DNA of 6,814 bases from an uncultured Eubacteriales bacterium (GCA_900554855.1 USIZ01000071.1:1-6814), one strand, 5' to 3'; shown: positions 1 to 5,835, numbered from the stretch's first letter. Translations and numbers: made by a program. Notes: generated from the sequence alone by a model not told the origin.

Positions 1-1
1 C

Positions 2-706
2 GATGAACTCGCTGTTGGTGGGCTTGCCCTTGGCGGAGTTCACCGTATAGCCGAAGTAGCGCTGGAGGGTCTCCAGATCGCCTCGATCCCATGCCACCTC
101 AATGGCGTGGCGGATGGCGCGCTCCACCCGGCTGGCGGTGGTGCCGAAGCGCTTGGCTACCTCGGGATAGAGCACCTTGGTGACGGCGTTGATGACGTCC
201 ATGTCCTCCACTGCGATGAGAATGGCCTCCCGCAGATACTGGTAGCCCTTGATGTGGGCGGGTACGCCGATCTCGTGAATGATAGCGGTGACCAGAGTCT
301 CCAGATTCTGACGGCTGGGAGAGGACTCCAGGCCGCCAAAACGGAGCAGGCGGATGCGTTCGGTGACGCTGTCCAGTCGACATGGCTTGGTCAGAAAGAA
401 ATCTGCGCCCAGTGCCGCCGACTGGTTGACCACGTTGCCCCGGGTGAAGCCGGACACCACCAGAATGGTGGGGCGACGGCCGCCCACGTCGCCGATCTTG
501 TGCAGCAGCTCTAATCCGTCCATGCCGCTCAGCACCAGATCCATCACCAGTACGTCAACGCCGCCGGCGTTAATCAGCTCCAGCGCTTCATTGCCGTCAC
601 CCACAGAACCGACGACTTCCATATCGGTCTCTGCATTGATCGTGTCGTTCAAAAGAATGCGGAATTCTTCATCTGCATCCGCCAATAAAATTTTAATCGT
701 ACTCAC
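2..706 (-). CDS. spo0A: Sporulation transcription factor Spo0A (3' end cut by window edge)
   Basis: Response regulator that, once phosphorylated by the sporulation phosphorelay or by orphan kinases, binds 0A boxes and switches cells from growth to sporulation. 235 codons are visible. Residues 1 to about 122 form the receiver: phosphoacceptor Asp56, Ser85 at the switch Ser/Thr position, and Lys107 in a TKP motif. Residues about 135-235 form the Spo0A DNA-binding domain, with IIHEIGVPAHIKGY, the recognition-helix block SRVERAIRHAIEVAW and, at the edge, KPTNSEFI. These blocks match Bacillus subtilis Spo0A closely. The linker is roughly 15 residues shorter, and about 20 C-terminal residues are missing only because the window ends. 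The receiver is unusual: the acidic pair reads D10-A11 and the usual Pro after the phosphoacceptor is Ser60. The start is GTG at 706. An in-frame GTG at 712 is equally possible, because the Shine-Dalgarno AAAGGAG is about 10 bases from the first and 4 from the second. Identity is near certain from the effector domain; the start is not. Confidence 0.95.
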   Translation of the reverse strand, partial: MSTIKILLADADEEFRILLNDTINAETDMEVVGSVGDGNEALELINAGGVDVLVMDLVLSGMDGLELLHKIGDVGGRRPTILVVSGFTRGNVVNQSAALGADFFLTKPCRLDSVTERIRLLRFGGLESSPSRQNLETLVTAIIHEIGVPAHIKGYQYLREAILIAVEDMDVINAVTKVLYPEVAKRFGTTASRVERAIRHAIEVAWDRGDLETLQRYFGYTVNSAKGKPTNSEFI

Positions 707-752
707 TTGCACCCACGCTCCTTTTGATAAATTTGCCTGTTAAATCGGACTC

Positions 753-773
753 ACAACATTCGCAATTTGTTGT
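753..773 (-). promoter_or_regulatory. Short hairpin in the presumed spo0A 5' leader
   Basis: ACAACA (753-758) and TGTTGT (768-773) form a six-base inverted repeat around a nine-base loop. Part of the loop can extend the pairing through a bulge. It lies 41 bases or more upstream of the start codon, just downstream of the predicted transcription start. It is AT-rich and weak and has no following T-run in the sense direction, so it is not a terminator. Any role is unknown. Confidence 0.25.
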
Positions 774-780
774 TGCCCAT

Positions 781-809
781 AATTTATCAGAAAAGATGGA
801 TAAAATCAA
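781..809 (-). promoter_or_regulatory. Candidate sigma-A promoter of spo0A
   Basis: On the minus strand TTGATT (804-809) and TAAATT (781-786) are separated by exactly 17 bases. Each matches four of six consensus positions. Transcription would start near 774, leaving a 5' leader of about 65 bases that contains a short hairpin. The fit is moderate. I looked for a sigma-H promoter, which drives spo0A in Bacillus, and found no properly spaced pair. Confidence 0.4.
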
Positions 810-856
810 TAGAAAATGGAGAGATTATGTATCTTTTTGCCGACTTGCTACACTTT

Positions 857-867
857 AAATCGACATA
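857..867 (-). promoter_or_regulatory. 0A-box-like site upstream of spo0A
   Basis: The minus strand reads TATGTCGATTT, close to the Spo0A binding consensus TTTGTCRAA, with the TGTCGA core intact. It sits about 150 bases upstream of the spo0A start and 50 or more bases upstream of the candidate promoter. Autoregulation of spo0A through such boxes is established in Bacillus; here it is inferred from one imperfect site. Confidence 0.3.
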
Positions 868-960
868 GTTCGAGCCCAATATTTAACATTATCATTTCCT
901 AAATTTCCACAATTTCCGGGGAATTATTAACAATTATGACGGTTCGGAGGTGAAATTATT

Positions 961-1016
961 CAAAAATGAAAAAGAAACGTCCCGAAGCGTTAACCGGAGG
1001 AAACGCTTCGGGACGT
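961..1016 (-). terminator. Intrinsic terminator of the decarboxylase operon
   Basis: A perfect 15-base inverted repeat (977-991 and 1002-1016, arm ACGTCCCGAAGCGTT) surrounds a 10-base loop. On the minus strand it is followed by TTCTTTTTCATTTTTG, a T-rich tail. It begins 22 bases beyond the stop codon of the pump gene, so it ends the operon before spo0A and makes spo0A a separate unit. On the plus strand there is no T-run after the stem, so it works in one direction. Confidence 0.9.
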
Positions 1017-1038
1017 CGAACTTTGTCGGACGGATTAC

Positions 1039-2301
1039 TCAGCCGAACAGCGCCATCAGGACGCCGGCGGCGATCGCGGAGCCGATGACACCGGCCACAT
1101 TGGGGCCCATGGCGTGCATCAGCAGGAAGTTGCCGGGGTTCTCCTTCTGGCCGACGGTCTGGGAGACGCGGGCGGCCATGGGCACGGCGGACACGCCGGC
1201 AGAACCGATCAGCGGGTTGATCTTGTCCTTCAGGAACAGGTTCATGACCTTGGCAAGGAGCACGCCGCCGGCGGTGCCGAAGGCGAAGGCAACGATGCCC
1301 ATGGCCAGGATGACCAGAGTCTTGGGGGACAGGAAGGTGTTGGCGGTGGCGGTGCAGCCCACGGAGATGCCCAGGAAGATGGTGACGATGTTCATCAGCT
1401 CGTTCTGGGCGGTCTTGCTCAGGCGATCCACCACGCCGGTCTCCTTAAACAGCACGCCCAGCATCAGGCAGGCCACCAGCGGAGCCGCAGAGGGCACCAG
1501 CAGGGAGACAAAGACGGTGATGACGATGGGGAAGAGGATCTTCTCCTTGCGGCTGACCTGGCGCAGCGGCTTCATGATGATCTGACGCTCTGCCTTAGTG
1601 GTCAGCAGCTTCATGATGGGGGGCTGGATCACGGGAACCAGCGCCATGTAGGAGTAAGCAGCCACGGCGATGGGGCCCAGCAGCTCGGGGGCCAGACGGG
1701 TGGTCACAAAGATGGCGGTGGGGCCGTCGGCGCCGCCGATGATGCCGATGGAGGAGGCCTGGGCGGCGGTGAACATACCGCTCAGACGGCAGCCGGCATA
1801 GGTCATGAAGATGCCCAGCTGAGCGGCAGCGCCCAGCAGCAGGCTCTTGGGGTTGGCGATCAGGGGGCCAAAGTCGGTCATGCAGCCCACGCCGAGGAAG
1901 ATCAGGCAGGGATAAATGCCCAGCTTGACGCCCAGATAGAGGTAGTCGACCAGACCCGGGGTGACCGAGGTGCCGATCAGGCTGGTGAAGCTGGCGCGCA
2001 GGGTGTCGGTGATGCCCTCCAGGCCGTTGACGAACTCAGCGGTGATGGGAGCCCCTCCGAAGAGATCCCAGTGGACATGTCCGCCGGCGAAGAGGATCTC
2101 GTGGAACATCTCCGCGCCGGGCAGGTTGGTCATCAGCATACCGAATGCGATGGGGAGCAGCAGCAGCGGCTCGAACTTCTTGACGATGGCCAGATACATG
2201 AGGACGAAGGAAATGCCCATCATAATGAGGCACTTCCAGTTGCCGTCCTGCGCGAACTGGTAGAAGCCGGTCTGCTCCAGGAAGTTCAGGATAGCAGTCA
2301 T
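1039..2301 (-). CDS. Na+-translocating decarboxylase beta subunit (OadB/GcdB/MmdB family)
   Basis: Membrane Na+ pump of the biotin-dependent decarboxylases. It removes CO2 from carboxybiotin on the carrier subunit, consumes a proton, and exports Na+. The 420 residues are mostly hydrophobic with many membrane segments. Family signatures are clear: LPIAFGMLMTNLPGA (49-63), GVGCMTDFGPLIANP (137-151), the GIIGGADGPTAIF block (186-198) whose Asp192 matches the essential Asp203 of Klebsiella OadB, and INPLIGSAGVSAVPMAARVSQ (361-381) followed by HAMGPNVAGVIGSAIAAG (396-413). It is longer than the roughly 375 residues I recall for GcdB/MmdB; the extra length appears to lie around residues 64-118. The start ATG has GGAGG at 2311-2315, nine bases away. 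It is the last gene of the operon, 20 bases after the carrier gene. The substrate (glutaconyl-CoA, methylmalonyl-CoA, oxaloacetate or other) cannot be set from this subunit, because specificity lies in the absent alpha subunit. Confidence 0.95.
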   Translation of the reverse strand: MTAILNFLEQTGFYQFAQDGNWKCLIMMGISFVLMYLAIVKKFEPLLLLPIAFGMLMTNLPGAEMFHEILFAGGHVHWDLFGGAPITAEFVNGLEGITDTLRASFTSLIGTSVTPGLVDYLYLGVKLGIYPCLIFLGVGCMTDFGPLIANPKSLLLGAAAQLGIFMTYAGCRLSGMFTAAQASSIGIIGGADGPTAIFVTTRLAPELLGPIAVAAYSYMALVPVIQPPIMKLLTTKAERQIIMKPLRQVSRKEKILFPIVITVFVSLLVPSAAPLVACLMLGVLFKETGVVDRLSKTAQNELMNIVTIFLGISVGCTATANTFLSPKTLVILAMGIVAFAFGTAGGVLLAKVMNLFLKDKINPLIGSAGVSAVPMAARVSQTVGQKENPGNFLLMHAMGPNVAGVIGSAIAAGVLMALFG

Positions 2302-2310
2302 ACTTTATCG

Positions 2311-2330
2311 CCTCCAGTCGATCACTGGAG
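2311..2330 (-). promoter_or_regulatory. Hairpin covering the ribosome-binding site of the beta-subunit gene
   Basis: CTCCAGT (2312-2318) and ACTGGAG (2324-2330) form a perfect 7-base stem with a 5-base loop. On the mRNA the downstream arm contains most of the GGAGG that serves the beta subunit. The upstream arm is the last codons of the carrier gene, reaching into its TGA stop (2322-2324). A ribosome finishing the carrier would melt the stem and free the site, which suggests translational coupling. The geometry is seen; the function is inferred. Confidence 0.5.
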
Positions 2331-2687
2331 CACGCAGAGCAGAGTGCCGGGATCCACAGCGGCGCCCTGAGCGACGCTGATGGAGGCGACGGTGCCGTCG
2401 CTGGGAGCCATGATCTCGTTCTCCATCTTCATGGCCTCCAGCACAAAGAGCACGTCGCCGGACTTGACGGCCTGGCCGTTGGTCACGTTGATGCTCAGCA
2501 CGGTGCCGGGCAGGGGAGAGGTGATCTGGGTGCCTGCGGCGGGAGCGGCGGGCGCAGCGGCCGGGGTGGCGGCAGGAGCGGGTGCGGCGGCGGGGGCCGC
2601 AGCAGGAGCGGCAGCGGCAGTGGCCTCGGTCTCCAGCGTGACGTCGTAGACGGAGCCGTTCACGGTAACTTTGTAGTGCTTGGTCAT
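2322..2687 (-). CDS. Biotin carboxyl carrier protein of the decarboxylase (GcdC/MmdC type)
   Basis: Mobile carrier that takes a carboxyl group from the alpha subunit on its biotin and delivers it to the membrane beta subunit. 121 residues. Residues 1-21 form a short start segment (MTKHYKVTVNGSVYDVTL) typical of this family. Residues 22-51 are an almost pure Ala/Pro flexible linker. Residues 53-121 are a biotinyl domain with ITSPLPGTVLSI, the biotinylation motif EAMKMENEI (modified Lys87), APSDGTV and a closing VDPGTLLCVL. The start at 2687 is preferred over an in-frame ATG at 2702: GGAGAG at 2695-2700 lies seven bases upstream of 2687 and would sit inside the longer reading. The gene lies between the small membrane subunit (19-base gap) and the beta subunit (20-base gap), an arrangement typical of sodium-pumping decarboxylases. 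The domain could in principle serve another carboxylase, but position argues strongly for this complex. Confidence 0.93.
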   Translation of the reverse strand: MTKHYKVTVNGSVYDVTLETEATAAAAPAAAPAAAPAPAATPAAAPAAPAAGTQITSPLPGTVLSINVTNGQAVKSGDVLFVLEAMKMENEIMAPSDGTVASISVAQGAAVDPGTLLCVLQ

Positions 2688-2706
2688 ATTAATTCTCTCC
2701 AATCTC

Positions 2707-2991
2707 TTAGATTTTTTTGATCGCAGTGATTCTTACGTTCTGGAAGCCCACGCCGAGATCCTCGGCCAGCGCGGCGGTGATGGCGGCCATCAGCTGGGGA
2801 TCCTGCTCGGGTGCGGCGGCCTTCGGTGCGCTGACGGGCGCGGCTGCACGGGGTTTTGCCGCGGCGGGAGCGGGCTTTTCCAGCTTGCGGACAACGGCGC
2901 TCATCGCGGAGGACAGGATGACGATGACGATCAAACTGCAGAACACGGTGATGATGCCGAAGGCGCAGACGAAGGGAATGCTGTAATTCAT
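2707..2991 (-). CDS. OadG-family small membrane subunit (gamma/delta) of the decarboxylase
   Basis: Small membrane anchor that helps hold the alpha and beta subunits and the carrier together. 94 residues. One membrane segment spans about residues 5-28 (IPFVCAFGIITVFCSLIVIVI). An Ala/Pro/Lys linker follows at about 38-60. A conserved C-terminal piece of the OadG type covers about 63-94, with the pattern LMAAITAALAEDLG and the ending VRITAIKKI. There is no cleaved signal peptide. The AGGAGG at 2998-3003 is six bases from the ATG, a strong ribosome-binding site. It is the first gene of the operon; in Acidaminococcus and Veillonella the carboxyltransferase alpha gene normally precedes it, and here it does not. 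Family assignment rests on size, topology, C-terminal pattern and neighbours, since sequence conservation in this family is low. Confidence 0.85.
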   Translation of the reverse strand: MNYSIPFVCAFGIITVFCSLIVIVILSSAMSAVVRKLEKPAPAAAKPRAAAPVSAPKAAAPEQDPQLMAAITAALAEDLGVGFQNVRITAIKKI

Positions 2992-3017
2992 ATGCTACCT
3001 CCTCTACTCTTCTCGCT

Positions 3018-3030
3018 GACCCGTAGGGTC
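3018..3030 (-). promoter_or_regulatory. Small hairpin in the decarboxylase operon 5' leader
   Basis: GACCC and GGGTC form a perfect five-base stem around a three-base loop, in the roughly 78-base leader between the predicted transcription start and the first ATG. It stops 14 bases short of the Shine-Dalgarno site, so it should not block it. It may stabilise the 5' end of the mRNA (inference). Confidence 0.3.
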
Positions 3031-3075
3031 GGCGCTGTATACCAATGGCGGAACGGATAAATCATTCCACACGCA

Positions 3076-3104
3076 AGTATAACTGATTGATGGAGATTTT
3101 GCAA
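3076..3104 (-). promoter_or_regulatory. Sigma-A promoter of the decarboxylase operon
   Basis: On the minus strand, TTGCAA (3099-3104) and TATACT (3076-3081) are separated by 17 bases, matching four and five of six consensus positions. Transcription should start near 3069. The DNA directly upstream carries A/T tracts repeated at about helical spacing, which may act as a curved or UP-type element. Confidence 0.7.
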
Positions 3105-3205
3105 TCGAAAAAAGGGTAAAATTTAGAGGTTTTTTACGTCTTTTTAGGGAAAATAGTTTTCCAAAAGTTCCGATAAAACAGAAAATTTGCATTCTGAAAA
3201 GCGCG

Positions 3206-3246
3206 AAAAAATCCTCCCCTGCCCCACGGCGCGGGGACAGGGGAGG
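3206..3246 (-). terminator. Intrinsic terminator of the aconitase-family hydratase gene
   Basis: CCTCCCCTGCCCC (3213-3225) pairs with GGGGACAGGGGAGG (3233-3246), giving a 13-pair GC-rich stem with one bulged base and a 7-base loop. On the minus strand it is followed by ATTTTTT. It lies 30 bases past the hydratase stop and upstream of the decarboxylase promoter, so the two units are transcribed separately. Confidence 0.9.
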
Positions 3247-3276
3247 AAAAAAGAAATCAAAAAGTTAGCTTTCCCG

Positions 3277-5508
3277 TCAGTTCTTGGCGTAATAGTTGAT
3301 GAGACAGCCGGCCAGCACGATATCCCGCTCTTCGGCGGTCATGGCGGGCAGACGGAGCTTCAGCGGCTTTTCTTCGCCGTTCTGGATCAGCACGGCGTCA
3401 ATCTCCTCCGCGCCGCTCTCCACGGCGGAGCGGATGCCCTTCAGCAGGACCTGGTCGCCGGGGGCGATGCCCAGCTCCTCCAGACCGTCGGTGACGAAGG
3501 GGAGCATGCCCCAGTTCACCACGTTGGAGCGGTAGCGTTTGGTGGCGTACTCGGTGGCGATGTTGGCCACACCGCCCAGTACGCGCTGGCAGGAGGCGGC
3601 CTGCTCGCGGGCGGAGCCGTCGCCGGGGCGCAGAGCCATGACCAGACTGCCCAGACCGGTGGTCTTGGGATCAAGACCGTGGAGGGCGGCCTTTACATCG
3701 GCATCGATGTCACCGGCGCGGCGCTTCAGCTCCAGCGCCTTGACCGCCTTGGTCCGGCCCACATAGGCGGGATCCTTGCGGCTCAGGGTGAACTCCGCCA
3801 GCCCCAGCGGGTTGGAGCGGTAGGAGGAGGTCTCGCCGGAGGGGATCAGCTCGTCGGTGGTGGTGACGGCGTCGTAGATGGCGGAGCAGACGGTGACGGC
3901 CAGGTTTTCGGGCAGGGCGATCTGTTCGGGCCAGTCGGCGATGTTGGGGCCAAAGACCAGCTCGGCGTCGGGATCGGGCTTGCCCACGCCGCGGTAGACG
4001 CGGCTCTGGTATGCGCCGTCGTCATAGGCGTACAGCTCGTCGGGACGGTCCTCGGGGATGTAGTCCAGCTCGGTGGCGGCGGTCAGGCGGCCCTGATTCT
4101 TGGCGGTGGCGGCAATGGAGCGGGCGTCCATCAGGGCCACATAGGCGATCTGGCCGTTGCCGGGCTTGCTGCCCTCGCGGTTGGGGAAGTTGCGGGTGGA
4201 GTGGCGGATGGAGAAGCCGCCGTTAGCGGGCACGTCGCCGGCGCCGAAGCAGGGGCCGCAGAAGCAGGAGCGGATGGTGGCGCCGCACTCCGTCAGGTCG
4301 GCCAGCTGGCCGTGACGGGCCAGATCGAGGAAGGTGGGCTGGCTGGCGGGATAGACGGACAGGCCGAAGGCCATGCCGCCGATGCTGTGACCCTTCAGGA
4401 TCTCGGCGGTGCGCATCAGGTTCTGCCAGGTGCCGCCGGAGCAGCCGGCGATGACGGCCTGATCCACATAGAACTCGCCGCCCTTCAGCTTGTTGGTCAG
4501 GGGAGCGGGGGGATTCTTGAGCTCGAACTGCTTGAGGGTGGCCTCGTCCACGGCGTGGAGCAGGTCGGCGGCGTTCTCCTTGAACTCCCGGATGGTGTAG
4601 GCGTTGGAGGGGTGGAAGGGCAGTGCGATCATGGGCTCCACCTGATCCAGCGGGATCTCCACCAGATCGTCATAGTAAGCGCCGTCGGCGGGGGCCATGG
4701 GCCGGTACTCGTCCCCGCGGCCCAGCACCTCCAGACAGGCTTTGGTGGTGTCGTCGGTGCACCAAACGGAGCTCAGACAGGCGGTCTCGGTGGTCATGAC
4801 GTCGATGCCGCAGCGGTAGTCCATGGCCAGATTTTTGACGCCGGGGCCGAAGAACTCCAGCACGGCGTTCTTGACCAGACCGGGGCCGAACACGGTGCGG
4901 ATCAGATCCAGCGCCACGTCCTGGGGGCCCACGCCGGGGCGGGGCTTGCCGGTCAGATAGACGGCGATCACGCGGGGGTAGGCGATGTCGTAGGTCCGGT
5001 TCAGCAGCTGCTTCACCAGCTCCGGGCCGCCCTCGCCAAAGGCCATGGTGCCGAAGGCGCCGTAGCGGGTGTGGGAGTCGCTGCCCAGCAGCATCTTGCC
5101 GCAGCCGGCATAGCGCTCGCGCATATAGGAGTGGATGACGGCCTGATGGGCGGGCACAAACTCGCCGCCGTACTTCTTGGCGGCGGACAGGCCGAACACA
5201 TGGTCGTCCTCGTTGATGGTGCCGCCCACGGCGCACAGGGAGTTATGACAGTTGGTCAGCACATAGGGCAGGGGGAACTGCTTCAGGCCGGAGGCCCGGG
5301 CGGTCTGGATGATGCCCACATAGGTGATGTCGTGGCTGGCCATGGCGTCCACCTTGAGCCGGAGGGCGTCGGTGTTGCCGGAGGTGTTGTGGCTGGTCAG
5401 AATGCCGTAGGCCATGGTCTTGGCCTTTCCGGCGGCCTTGTCCGCCTCGGCGGCGGGGCGGAACGCGCCGTTTTCGTAGACGACGCCATGCTTGGAAACA
5501 GAGATCAT
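3277..5508 (-). CDS. Aconitase-family hydratase (YbhJ-like), substrate unassigned
   Basis: Cytosolic iron-sulfur (de)hydratase of the aconitase superfamily, expected to isomerise or dehydrate a citrate-like acid. 743 residues, all aconitase domains in order. The catalytic core carries SDSHT at 143-147, equivalent to the DSHT of aconitases. Cluster ligands are probably Cys356 (AGCSGGT) plus Cys417 and Cys420 (CFCGPC). An Arg-rich active-site stretch TRNFPNREG lies at 438-446. The C-terminal swivel domain (about 540-743) has GSARE at 631-635 and KRYRSNVVNWGMLPF at 657-671. Standard aconitases read SSRE and NRNFEGR at these places, so the active site is related but not identical; I recall the E. 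coli YbhJ group as the nearest match, unchecked. The ATG at 5508 has AGAAGG about ten bases upstream. It stands alone with its own terminator and no isocitrate dehydrogenase or citrate synthase nearby, so a citric-acid-cycle role is not shown. A substrate other than citrate is possible. Confidence 0.88.
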   Translation of the reverse strand: MISVSKHGVVYENGAFRPAAEADKAAGKAKTMAYGILTSHNTSGNTDALRLKVDAMASHDITYVGIIQTARASGLKQFPLPYVLTNCHNSLCAVGGTINEDDHVFGLSAAKKYGGEFVPAHQAVIHSYMRERYAGCGKMLLGSDSHTRYGAFGTMAFGEGGPELVKQLLNRTYDIAYPRVIAVYLTGKPRPGVGPQDVALDLIRTVFGPGLVKNAVLEFFGPGVKNLAMDYRCGIDVMTTETACLSSVWCTDDTTKACLEVLGRGDEYRPMAPADGAYYDDLVEIPLDQVEPMIALPFHPSNAYTIREFKENAADLLHAVDEATLKQFELKNPPAPLTNKLKGGEFYVDQAVIAGCSGGTWQNLMRTAEILKGHSIGGMAFGLSVYPASQPTFLDLARHGQLADLTECGATIRSCFCGPCFGAGDVPANGGFSIRHSTRNFPNREGSKPGNGQIAYVALMDARSIAATAKNQGRLTAATELDYIPEDRPDELYAYDDGAYQSRVYRGVGKPDPDAELVFGPNIADWPEQIALPENLAVTVCSAIYDAVTTTDELIPSGETSSYRSNPLGLAEFTLSRKDPAYVGRTKAVKALELKRRAGDIDADVKAALHGLDPKTTGLGSLVMALRPGDGSAREQAASCQRVLGGVANIATEYATKRYRSNVVNWGMLPFVTDGLEELGIAPGDQVLLKGIRSAVESGAEEIDAVLIQNGEEKPLKLRLPAMTAEERDIVLAGCLINYYAKN

Positions 5509-5607
5509 AAAAAGAGCACCTTCTTTTCGTCAAGTTGCATTGGATTTGGTATCTGAGTATGGCGGATATGTGCGAGAGATCCGTTTTACAGTGCCATGTG
5601 CGCAGTA

Positions 5608-5637
5608 TTTTTACACGTTGCAATGGTGAAGCGACAA
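5608..5637 (-). promoter_or_regulatory. Weak candidate promoter of the hydratase gene
   Basis: On the minus strand TTGTCG (5632-5637) and TAAAAA (5608-5613) are 18 bases apart, each matching four of six consensus bases. It is the best pair I found between the tRNA terminator and the hydratase start, and would leave a leader of about 90 bases. The true promoter may differ. Confidence 0.3.
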
Positions 5638-5641
5638 TTTG

Positions 5642-5676
5642 AAAAAAGCCGCGCGCCTGCAAGGCAGGCGCGCGGC
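5642..5676 (-). terminator. Intrinsic terminator of tRNA-Arg
   Basis: GCCGCGCGCCTGC (5648-5660) and GCAGGCGCGCGGC (5664-5676) form a perfect 13-base, very GC-rich stem with a three-base loop. It is followed on the minus strand by six T residues (5642-5647). It begins five bases after the CCA end of the tRNA, so the tRNA is a single-gene transcript and the hydratase needs its own promoter. Confidence 0.93.
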
Positions 5677-5680
5677 TGTT

Positions 5681-5757
5681 TGGCGTCCCAGAAGGGATTC
5701 GAACCCCCGACCTTACGCTTAGGAGGCGCACGCTCTATCCAGCTGAGCTACTGAGAC
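5681..5757 (-). tRNA. tRNA-Arg, anticodon CCT, CCA encoded
   Basis: The minus strand folds as a complete cloverleaf of 77 bases. The acceptor stem is GTCTCAG with CTGGGAC (one T-G wobble). The D arm has GCTC with GAGC around AGCTGGATA. The anticodon stem is TGCGC with GCGTA around loop CTCCTAA. The T arm is GGGGG-TTCGAAT-CCCTT. The loop gives anticodon CCT, which reads the arginine codon AGG. The discriminator is G and the CCA tail is in the DNA. No intron or oddity is seen. Transcription starts about 43 bases upstream, so the 5' leader must be removed by RNase P. Confidence 0.96.
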
Positions 5758-5806
5758 AGGAAGGGCTTTCGCCCATATTGCCAAAACACGGCTACATACC
5801 AGTGGT

Positions 5807-5835
5807 ATTTTAACCGAAGATGCCAATTTTGTCAA
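5807..5835 (-). promoter_or_regulatory. Consensus sigma-A promoter of tRNA-Arg
   Basis: On the minus strand a perfect TTGACA (5830-5835) and TAAAAT (5807-5812, five of six) are separated by 17 bases. The start should fall near 5800. It points away from the typA promoter, whose -35 box begins only 18 bases from this one. Confidence 0.85.

Noticed and set aside
1022..1030. TTTGTCGGA, one mismatch from a 0A box
   Set aside because: It lies between the pump stop codon and the operon terminator stem, far from the spo0A promoter, where a binding site would have little use; chance is likelier.
950..1585. Plus-strand frame with a GGAGG-like sequence near its start
   Set aside because: It reads through the 15-base terminator stem and then antisense to the pump gene, and shows no recognisable domain.
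1114..2370. Open reading frame of 418 codons on the plus strand opposite the beta-subunit gene
   Set aside because: Low-complexity Gly/His/Asp/Gln-rich translation, no motifs; an antisense by-product of the codon bias of the real gene.
2688..2702. Five-codon upstream extension (MERIN) of the biotin carrier
   Set aside because: The Shine-Dalgarno GGAGAG lies inside this extension and is correctly spaced for the ATG at 2687; nothing suitable precedes 2702.
5504..5533. TTGACG and TATGAT 18 bases apart on the minus strand at the hydratase start
   Set aside because: The -10 box would overlap the start codon, so the transcript would lack the first codons and the AGAAGG site. Coincidental match.
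3187..5556. Open reading frame of 789 codons on the plus strand opposite the hydratase gene
   Set aside because: It is the mirror of a gene with very high third-position G/C. Its translation is a low-complexity Gly/Ala/Val/His/Gln mix with no domain, it runs through the hydratase terminator, and it has no ribosome-binding site. The hydratase frame has clear family motifs.
5243..5731. Minus-strand frame upstream of the hydratase start
   Set aside because: It runs from inside the tRNA through the tRNA terminator into a wrong frame of the hydratase. It is not a gene.
5681..5757. tRNA-Arg as an integration site for a mobile element
   Set aside because: No integrase gene, no repeated copy of the tRNA 3' end and no change in composition are visible in the window.
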